Shown in pieces: positions 1-4,767 of a DNA stretch of 5,794 nt. This DNA is from Spirochaetales bacterium (GTDB lineage Bacteria > Spirochaetota > Spirochaetia > SZUA-6 > DRHE01): the NCBI GenBank assembly GCA_011049745.1, contig DRHE01000323.1:1-5794 (forward strand), read 5' to 3'. Numbering within the stretch: position 1 is the stretch's first letter; the number at the start of each line of letters is the position of its first letter. The translations under genes and the position numbers were made by a program. The notes below the pieces were generated by a model that worked only from the letters and a program-made list of their open reading frames with translations, made no database searches and was not told the origin of the DNA.

Positions 1-69
1 GTATTACACCTTTCATTCTGCCTTTATCCTTCACAACATTTGCTCCTTTCCTATACTGATTATCGACCC
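1..69. repeat. Left arm of 69-bp perfect inverted repeat
   Basis: Base i pairs with base 449-i for every position from 1 to 69, so this arm is an exact reverse complement of 380-448. The match stops at 70/379 (c against a), with patchy similarity for about 25 bases more. The arm reaches the first base of the window, so its true length is unknown. It carries an inverted copy of the ribosome binding site, start codon and first codons of the dehydrogenase that begins at 415. Together with a similar arm at the other edge, this is probably a fold-back chimera and not native flanking DNA. Confidence 0.97.
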
Positions 70-76
70 CACAAAC

Positions 77-199
77 AGGCTGTCCTTTTCTCCTCGCCAT
101 CAGGCGCTTGCCCACTCCCCTGTCGAATCGGTAATGCCAACCAGCCTCCTCGATCGCTTTCTTGTGGACATCCAGTCCAACATACTGTACTCTTTCCAT
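77..199 (-). pseudogene. IS110-family transposase remnant (N-terminus plus internal fragment)
   Basis: The frame starts at ATG 199-197 behind AGGAGG (complement of 205-210, 5-nt spacing) and opens MERVQYVGLDVHKK, the typical start of IS110-family DEDD transposases. Asp10 would be the first acidic residue of the RuvC-like catalytic domain. After about residue 16 the sequence jumps to EAGWHYRFDRGVGKRL and then RRKGQP. This resembles the WHYR...RRQEGQ stretch of the Transposase_20 (IS116/IS110/IS902) domain, normally more than 200 residues further on. Most of the catalytic domain is therefore missing, and the protein cannot be active. The frame stays open through the left inverted-repeat arm to base 1, but that part is probably chimeric, so the native 3' end is unseen. 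Family recognition is from motif memory and the internal deletion is inferred. Confidence 0.72.
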
Positions 200-379
200 T
201 GTGACCTCCTATCTTGTATGTGGCGTGTCTACGCCTTTCCTAAGGGTAAGGCAAATCCACGATTTTGCAAGTACGGGGGTCACATCATATTGTCTTGTTC
301 CTGTACGCCCCCTGGTTCTCTGGCATTTTACAAATATAGATGATCCAACGAATCAGAGAAAACCATCGGCCAGTTTGTA
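200..379 (-). other. Noncoding leader of the IS110 remnant and dehydrogenase upstream region
   Basis: About 180 bp lie between the transposase start and the inverted-repeat arm, with no convincing gene on either strand. Hairpin potential is visible: GGCGT (222-226) with ACGCC (231-235) around a 4-nt loop; GCCTT (233-237) with AAGGC (248-252), which overlaps the first; and GGGGG (275-279) with CCCCC (308-312) around a 28-nt loop. In the IS110 group the left-end noncoding DNA upstream of the transposase encodes the bridge RNA, so size and position are compatible with that role. I could not assign the element boundary, the core dinucleotide or the guide loops. The part nearest 379 is probably host sequence upstream of the dehydrogenase. 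Confidence 0.35.
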
Positions 380-448
380 GGGTCGATAATCAGTATAGGA
401 AAGGAGCAAATGTTGTGAAGGATAAAGGCAGAATGAAAGGTGTAATAC
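380..448. repeat. Right arm of 69-bp perfect inverted repeat
   Basis: This is the internal arm, an exact reverse complement of 1-69 with a 310-bp spacer (70-379). It holds the Shine-Dalgarno site, the start codon and the first 11 codons of the dehydrogenase. Because the dehydrogenase frame continues normally from here, this copy is taken as the native one. Confidence 0.97.
401..406 (+). promoter_or_regulatory. Ribosome binding site that sets the dehydrogenase start
   Basis: AAGGAG lies 8 nt upstream of GTG 415-417. No comparable site precedes the in-frame ATG at 340, and only a weak AAAGG precedes the ATG at 433. This favours GTG 415 as the start. Confidence 0.7.
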
Positions 449-1485
449 TTCCAGGAAACAGCACGGTTGAATTTAAGGATTTTGACATCTCAACCCCGCG
501 GTACGGAGAAGTTCTGATAAAAATAAAATCATCTACAATATGTGGAAGTGATATACGTGCAATCTATCACGAGCACCTCGGCAAGGGTCCTGAAGGTTAT
601 CAGGGTGTTATTGCAGGACATGAACCATGTGGGAAGATTGTGGAGTGCGGCCCGGGATTACGACGTTTTAAAGAAGGTGATCGCGTAATTATCTATCATA
701 TTTCCGGATGCGGCGTATGTAATGACTGTCGACGGGGTTATATGATTAGTTGCACGAGTGATGAATACAGAAAAGCTTATGGATGGCAGAGAGATGGTGG
801 CATGGCAGAATATATTATTGCAGAAGAAAAAGATCTTGTTCTGCTTCCTGATGAATTGACTTATTCTGATGGCGCACAGATTGCCTGCGGTTTTGGAACT
901 GTGTATGAGGGACTTGAGAAGATAGGTATCTCAGGGAACGATACTGTACTTGTAACCGGTCTTGGTCCTGTGGGCCTTGCAGCCCTGATGCTCAGCAAAG
1001 CCATGGGAGCCTCGAAAACAATCGGAATTGATATCATTGATGAACGGCTCAAAATTGCAAAAGAGATGGGGCTTGCAGATCATGTACTAAAAGCCGGACT
1101 TGATAATGTTCAGGATATTTTAGACATGACAGGCGGCATGGGATGTGAAAAAACCATAGACTGTTCTGCAAATGAAGATGCAAGATTCACCTGCATCAAG
1201 GCTGCCAGAAGATGGGGAAAAATTTGTTTTATCGGAGAGGGCGGAGATTGTTCTTTTCAGCCGAGCCCTGACATCATACATGATCAGAAAACTATTTATG
1301 GGAGCTGGGTGACTAATATCTGGCGAATGGAAGAACTTGTGGAAAAAATTGTTCGCTGGGGAATACATCCGGAGAAGTTGATCACTCACAGGTTTCCACT
1401 GGGAAGAGCAGATGAAGCATACGCCCTTATGGCAAGCGGAAAATGCGGAAAGGTTGCCATTGTATTCGATGAGGAGATGAAATAA
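415..1485 (+). CDS. Zinc-dependent medium-chain dehydrogenase (sorbitol/threonine dehydrogenase-like)
   Basis: This is a complete 356-residue MDR-superfamily enzyme, predicted to oxidise a secondary alcohol of a polyol or amino acid with NAD(P) in the cytoplasm. The N-terminal GroES-like domain carries the catalytic zinc site: Cys43 in TICGSD, then His69 and Glu70 in AGHEP. The structural zinc lobe has Cys99, Cys102, Cys105 and Cys113. The Rossmann domain has GLGPVG at 182-187, and Asp206 at the end of the second strand favours NAD over NADP. Length is normal for the family. GTG 415 is chosen for its ribosome binding site. ATG 433 (350 residues, starting MKGVILPG) is the main alternative and looks like a usual family start. 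The exact substrate cannot be read from the sequence. Family assignment is secure; iditol, threonine or another alcohol are all possible. A 50-codon frame follows with no gap. Confidence 0.93.
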   Translation: MKDKGRMKGVILPGNSTVEFKDFDISTPRYGEVLIKIKSSTICGSDIRAIYHEHLGKGPEGYQGVIAGHEPCGKIVECGPGLRRFKEGDRVIIYHISGCGVCNDCRRGYMISCTSDEYRKAYGWQRDGGMAEYIIAEEKDLVLLPDELTYSDGAQIACGFGTVYEGLEKIGISGNDTVLVTGLGPVGLAALMLSKAMGASKTIGIDIIDERLKIAKEMGLADHVLKAGLDNVQDILDMTGGMGCEKTIDCSANEDARFTCIKAARRWGKICFIGEGGDCSFQPSPDIIHDQKTIYGSWVTNIWRMEELVEKIVRWGIHPEKLITHRFPLGRADEAYALMASGKCGKVAIVFDEEMK

Positions 1486-1638
1486 ATGGAAAAATTAAAC
1501 CCGGCGGATTTACCATATTTTGAACTATATACCGAAGCGTTTTTTCAGCTGTTGGACGTGGAACTTAGTGATTCCGGCGCCGGTATTCCTTACAGCTTGG
1601 TGCGGGGTACCTTCATTATTTGCAAACACTATAGATAG
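1486..1638 (+). CDS. Unrecognised 50-residue frame abutting the dehydrogenase
   Basis: ATG 1486 follows directly on the dehydrogenase stop (TAA 1483-1485). GAGGAG at 1471-1476 sits 9 nt upstream, so translational coupling is plausible. The product starts MEKLNPADLPYFELYTEAFF and ends IICKHYR. It has an acidic, aromatic-rich first half, no signal peptide, no membrane segment and no motif I recognise. It is more likely the 5' stump of a longer gene in the dehydrogenase operon than a finished small protein. A different frame after about 1615 reads FANTIDRIGSSGNVGISDRR to a stop at 1677, which would fit a frameshift, but I cannot show homology. Its start signal is the best evidence that it is translated. 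Confidence 0.4.
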   Translation: MEKLNPADLPYFELYTEAFFQLLDVELSDSGAGIPYSLVRGTFIICKHYR

Positions 1639-1798
1639 AATTGGATCAAGTGGGAATGTGGGAATTAGTGATAGACGGTTTTAGGTTCATCTTCCAACAG
1701 CACTATGGAGATAAAGGATTCAGCATTCGCAAGGTTGTAGGGGTTTAGGAAATGTAACCCGCAGGTTGATCCAGATCTTACCATTCTCATTTACCCGC
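1639..1798. other. Short intergenic stretch with no recognisable gene
   Basis: This lies between the small frame and the stop of the minus-strand nucleotidyltransferase. A plus-strand frame 1656-1748 (30 residues, MWELVIDGFRFIFQQ at its start) looks protein-like but has no clear ribosome binding site. It may be debris of a decayed gene. No strong hairpin with a T-run terminator was seen. Confidence 0.4.
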
Positions 1799-2338
1799 TT
1801 ACTCGCTATTCAATAAATTTTTAAGGAACTGAATATCCGCGTAATCGGCGCTGCTCTTATCCTTGCGGCTCTCTTTAAGGACAAGCAGATCCTCAATAGA
1901 GGCAACGAGAATAAAAAAATCATCCATGGGAATCTCTCTGGCGCTTTCCTTCAATCTCATTACCGGGATACTCAATTCAAAGAGGTAATCAACCTGGGTA
2001 GTGATGTCTATGTTTTTTAACGGAATACCCTGGATGCCGGGTTTCTGTTCATAGCCGATAAAACTGGCTGATCCGCTTTTACTCTCCCTTATCCATTCCT
2101 TCGCTTCAGGCCCAGATAACTGTACAATCGCAGAATCATTCTCTACTGCTGTTACCAGGTAGTAACCATGCTCATACATCAAATCGGTAACTATATCGAT
2201 ATCCAGGGTTCTAATGGCAAGATCAAGATCATGGGTCACTCTCGGACTGTTATATAAACGCATCGCAATACCGCCGATAAGAATTGCAGTTATATCGTTG
2301 TCATACAAAAGCCGCAAGAGCTGTTTCTTATCAGCCAT
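1799..2338 (-). CDS. MNT/AbiEii-like nucleotidyltransferase
   Basis: A 179-residue protein of the nucleotidyltransferase fold, related to the minimal nucleotidyltransferases and AbiEii/DUF6036-type proteins. The signature is clear: Gly22-Gly23 in LIGGIAMRLY, followed by the metal-binding pair Asp37 and Asp39 in THDLDLAI. Asp117 in TQVDYLFE is a candidate third acidic residue. The C-terminal block SIEDLLVLKESRKDKSSADYADIQFL (residues 147-172 region) matches the usual ending of this group, where an E-D-L motif precedes an R-K-D-based segment. Such enzymes transfer NMP to protein or RNA; several act as toxins or antitoxins. The target here is unknown. ATG 2338 is chosen because it overlaps the stop of the upstream small gene by 8 bp, giving translational coupling, and it starts the protein where the family normally starts. 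A GTG at 2422 would add 28 residues read out of frame from the upstream gene. Confidence 0.82.
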   Translation of the reverse strand: MADKKQLLRLLYDNDITAILIGGIAMRLYNSPRVTHDLDLAIRTLDIDIVTDLMYEHGYYLVTAVENDSAIVQLSGPEAKEWIRESKSGSASFIGYEQKPGIQGIPLKNIDITTQVDYLFELSIPVMRLKESAREIPMDDFFILVASIEDLLVLKESRKDKSSADYADIQFLKNLLNSE

Positions 2339-2501
2339 TACTTTTTTTTGGATGTTTTTTCCTGAGATAATAGAGCGCATATTGAGGGTTGAGCTCCAAT
2401 AAGAAACGTGATTCTTTTTCACATAATTCTATTTTTAAGGAAGGAGAGATACTCTTTAAGGTTTCGATCTGAAGTCTGCGGGATATATCCTCTGTTTGCA
2501 T
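2331..2501 (-). CDS. Small companion protein of the nucleotidyltransferase (56 residues)
   Basis: This gene starts at ATG 2501 behind AGGCGGTG (one mismatch to AGGAGGTG, 7-nt spacing) and ends at TGA 2333-2331, inside the first codons of the nucleotidyltransferase. The product starts MQTEDISRRLQIETLKSISP and ends YLRKKHPKKSNG. It is charged and probably helical, with no membrane segment. The pattern RLQ-ETLKSISP followed later by LR--HP resembles short uncharacterised proteins that I recall being encoded next to such nucleotidyltransferases, though those usually continue with a W-x-E-rich tail absent here. The tight overlap and shared promoter suggest the two proteins act together, perhaps as an antitoxin-toxin or regulator-enzyme pair. 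That role is inference only. Confidence 0.62.
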   Translation of the reverse strand: MQTEDISRRLQIETLKSISPSLKIELCEKESRFLLELNPQYALYYLRKKHPKKSNG

Positions 2502-2532
2502 TGATTGACACCGCCTTGGCTGACTTCTACTT

Positions 2533-2775
2533 ATGAAATCAATTATGGATAACAGAATAGCACCTGTCAAGAAAGCGGCTGGCATTAAGTTCAAATTACA
2601 ACATCGCATTGAAAACCGCGCCGGGGTGCTCAAGTATTATGTGAATGATCAGTAAATCGGGATAGTGTGCAGCAGAAGGGAATACGCCCGGATTGATGAT
2701 TATGATAAGCAATGTGGGATATCTCATTTCTGGTGTATAGCAGATCAGAATGATATTTTACCTGCTCAAGATTAA
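2533..2775 (+). pseudogene. Possible broken gene fragment upstream of pepF
   Basis: One plus-strand frame reads 40 codons from ATG 2533 to TAA 2653, then continues in the same frame for another 39 sense codons to TAA 2773. The second part, containing EYARIDDYDKQCGISHFWC (around 2683-2739), looks protein-like, as does KLQHRIENRAGVLKYY in the first. There is no ribosome binding site at 2533, and the minus-strand promoter lies within the frame. I do not recognise the family. It could be a gene remnant with one nonsense mutation, or chance. Apart from this and the promoter, the 309 bases between 2502 and 2810 hold only the pepF leader. Confidence 0.22.
2542..2570 (-). promoter_or_regulatory. Near-consensus sigma-70/A promoter for the nucleotidyltransferase operon
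   Basis: On the minus strand, TTGACA (2570-2565) and CATAAT (2547-2542) are separated by exactly 17 nt. This is a perfect -35 and a five-of-six -10. Transcription would start near 2535, giving a leader of roughly 35 nt before ATG 2501. It supports the assignment of the 56-residue gene as the first gene of the operon. Confidence 0.72.
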
Positions 2776-2799
2776 TGCTATACTCCGGCCATCAGGAGG
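2776..2799 (+). promoter_or_regulatory. pepF: pepF leader: possible extended -10 and ribosome binding site
   Basis: AGGAGG (2794-2799) precedes ATG 2811 by 11 nt, slightly long but the only strong site here. TGCTATACT (2776-2784) fits an extended -10 with no good -35 element, which would leave a very short leader. The ribosome binding site is well supported; the promoter is a guess. Confidence 0.4.
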
Positions 2800-2810
2800 A
2801 TTACACCAAG

Positions 2811-4607
2811 ATGAATGAAGATAACTATTCCGGGGCTAAAGAAGTTACCTGGGACTTAAGCGACCTCTATGATTCCATAAGTGATCGGGATATCGACCGT
2901 GATCTTGATCAGGCTGATTACAAAGCTAAAAAGCTTGCTGCAGAATATAAGGGCAGAATTCCCGATCTAACCGCGGAAGATATGTTAAAACTGCTGCAGC
3001 GCTACGAGGAGATCCTGGAACTATCCGGGAAAGCTTCTACTTATGCCTATCTCTCCTGGTCCACCAATACCGAACTTGCTGAGCGGGGAGCCCTGCTTCA
3101 GAAAAACACAGAGCGTTCATCAAGGCTGCATCAAGAACTCCTCTTTATCGAACTTGAGTGGGCTAAGGCTCCGGAAGCTAAAGCCCGGAAGCTGATGGCT
3201 GATCCCAAATTAGCTCATTACCGGCATAAACTTGAAGTTACCAGGCGTTTTCGACCCTACCTTCTAAGTGAAGCCGAGGAAAAAATACTGGCTGAAAAAG
3301 CGGTTACCGGTAATAATGCCTGGACTCGTTATTTCGGCGAGGTCTTGAGCAGGACCAAATATGAACTTGATGGTGAAGCCCTGCCTCAGCAGGTAATTTT
3401 AAAGAAACTCTATGATCCCGACCGGGAGTTGCGGTGCCGCGCTGCCGCCGCCTTTACTAAAGGGCTGAAGCAGCTTGGTCACACCACCACTTATGTCTTT
3501 AATAATATCCTGGCCGATAAGGCCTCTAATGACCGGCTGCGCAGCTATCCAGGCTGGATATCGGCCCGTAACCTCGATAACGAGGTTGATGATGCTACAG
3601 TATCCGCTTTGATAAATGCGGTAACCTCGCGCTACGATATTGTAGCCCGTTACTACCGCCTGAAGGCGGGGCTGTTGGGGTTGACAGAGCTTTACGATTA
3701 TGACCGCTATGCGCCAATAAGCGAGACGGCTCTCTCCTACACCTGGGACCAGGCTAAAAAGGTAGTGTTGAAGTCCTACCAGGCCTTTCATCCGAAAATG
3801 GCGGAAATTGCCTCTCTCTTTTTTTCCCGGCAGTGGATAGATGCAGCAGTGAGCCCCGGTAAGCGGGGTGGCGCCTACAGCCACGGTGCGGTACCTTCAG
3901 TGCATCCCTATATCTTTATTAATTTTGAGGGAAGGGAGCGCGATGTCACTACCCTGGCCCATGAACTGGGACACGGCGTGCATCAGTGCCTTTCCCGTAA
4001 ACAGGGCATATTGAATGCGGATACGCCCCTGACTATGGCTGAAACCGCTTCGGTCTTTGGTGAAATGCTTGTCTTCCAGGATCTGATAACCGCTGAAAAG
4101 GACCCGCAAGTCAAACTTTCCATGTTAGTCAGAAAAATTGAAGACAGCCTGGCAACAGTTTTCCGCCAGGTAGCCATGAACCGCTTTGAGGATGGGGTTC
4201 ACCGGAAACGGCGTTCCCAGGGAGAATTGACAACTGAAGGTTTAAGCGAAATATGGTTAAAGACCCAGGAAGATATGTTCAAAGGCAGTGTGACCTTGAC
4301 CCGGGACTACAGCCTCTGGTGGAGCTATATCCCCCACTTTATTAATGTTCCCGGCTACGTTTATGCCTATGCCTTTGGCGAGTTGCTGGTATTGGCTCTA
4401 TATGCCCGCTACCAGGAGGCGGGAACTGATTTTGCAGAGGATTATCTGGATATGCTCTCAGCCGGAGGCGGGGTCCAGCCAGAAGAACTGGTCAAACCAC
4501 TGGGAGTTGACCTCAAGGATCCCGCTTTCTGGGATCAGGGTTTGGCCAGAATAGAGAGGCTGGTGGCGGAAGCGGAGATGATCTCGCCCACCTGTTCATG
4601 GGGATGA
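2811..4607 (+). CDS. pepF: PepF-type M3 family oligoendopeptidase
   Basis: A 598-residue cytoplasmic zinc metallopeptidase of family M3 that cleaves short peptides, probably in peptide turnover. It begins like PepF homologues, with TWDLSDLYDS near residues 17-26. The active site is intact: HELGH at 384-388 (His384 and His388 zinc ligands, Glu385 catalytic) and Glu411 in MAETASVFGE as third ligand. The downstream PHF...GYVYAYAFGE block (508-524) supplies the His and Tyr residues typical of M3 substrate binding. ATG 2811 is chosen for its AGGAGG site; ATG 2775 would add 12 residues unlike the family. Length is normal, but the last nine residues (MISPTCSWG) are read from DNA that is the antisense of the neighbouring cupin gene. 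The native stop appears to have been lost at a junction near 4565-4582. Activity should be unaffected. Confidence 0.95.
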   Translation: MNEDNYSGAKEVTWDLSDLYDSISDRDIDRDLDQADYKAKKLAAEYKGRIPDLTAEDMLKLLQRYEEILELSGKASTYAYLSWSTNTELAERGALLQKNTERSSRLHQELLFIELEWAKAPEAKARKLMADPKLAHYRHKLEVTRRFRPYLLSEAEEKILAEKAVTGNNAWTRYFGEVLSRTKYELDGEALPQQVILKKLYDPDRELRCRAAAAFTKGLKQLGHTTTYVFNNILADKASNDRLRSYPGWISARNLDNEVDDATVSALINAVTSRYDIVARYYRLKAGLLGLTELYDYDRYAPISETALSYTWDQAKKVVLKSYQAFHPKMAEIASLFFSRQWIDAAVSPGKRGGAYSHGAVPSVHPYIFINFEGRERDVTTLAHELGHGVHQCLSRKQGILNADTPLTMAETASVFGEMLVFQDLITAEKDPQVKLSMLVRKIEDSLATVFRQVAMNRFEDGVHRKRRSQGELTTEGLSEIWLKTQEDMFKGSVTLTRDYSLWWSYIPHFINVPGYVYAYAFGELLVLALYARYQEAGTDFAEDYLDMLSAGGGVQPEELVKPLGVDLKDPAFWDQGLARIERLVAEAEMISPTCSWG

Positions 4608-4741
4608 CTGTGCTCGGGAATAGCCGCGGCCGGGACCATCTTCAGCATACTTATCATTACATTTTTTCCCCAGGCTACCCGGTGCTCTATCCCCTCTTTC
4701 AACTCCTGTACAGGCAGTTGTTCCGGAATGACAAATCTCAT
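4535..4741 (-). pseudogene. Truncated cupin-domain protein
   Basis: A 68-residue frame from ATG 4741, with AGGAGG (complement of 4748-4753) 6 nt upstream. Residues 1-53 match the start of a small single-domain cupin: RFVIPEQLPVQEL, VAWGKNVMISML, then motif 1 PEHSHPHEQVG, where His44, His46 and Gln50 (or Glu49) would bind a metal. Small cupins of this kind usually run to about 100-115 residues with a second histidine motif. Here the frame continues only through IISASATSLSILAKP, which is the antisense of the pepF 3' end, and stops. The second half of the beta-barrel is missing, so it is probably non-functional. It lies 26 bp downstream of the decarboxylase subunit gene in the same direction and overlaps pepF tail-to-tail by 73 bp. 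The excellent start signals suggest that the truncation is recent, or an artefact. Confidence 0.78.
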
Positions 4742-4747
4742 TTTATG

Positions 4748-4753
4748 CCTCCT
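4748..4753 (-). promoter_or_regulatory. Ribosome binding site of the cupin gene
   Basis: AGGAGG on the minus strand, 6 nt before ATG 4741. It sets the start there and not at the in-frame ATG 4771, which overlaps the end of the upstream gene. Confidence 0.75.
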
Positions 4754-4767
4754 ATCGGCTAAATTGG

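Noticed and set aside
1..199. Transposase-dehydrogenase fusion protein or a second divergent dehydrogenase copy
   Set aside because: The dehydrogenase part is only the 69-bp inverted arm cut at the edge, and the right edge has the same kind of fold-back, so a chimera is the simpler reading.
340..414. Upstream ATG 340 extending the dehydrogenase by 25 residues
   Set aside because: It has no ribosome binding site and the extension is unlike the family; AAGGAG at 401-406 points to GTG 415.
2339..2422. Longer nucleotidyltransferase start at GTG 2422
   Set aside because: The added 28 residues overlap the upstream small gene in another frame and lack family resemblance; the 8-bp overlap at ATG 2338 fits coupling.
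2502..2633. Longer version of the 56-residue protein starting at TTG 2633
   Set aside because: The extension would run through the strong promoter at 2542-2570 and has no ribosome binding site.
2775..2810. pepF starting at ATG 2775, coupled by TAATG to an upstream frame
   Set aside because: The AGGAGG site at 2794-2799 lies inside this extension and serves ATG 2811; the extra residues are unlike PepF homologues.
3399..3884. 161-codon minus-strand frame inside pepF
   Set aside because: It is antisense to well-conserved pepF codons, has no family resemblance and is a shadow frame.
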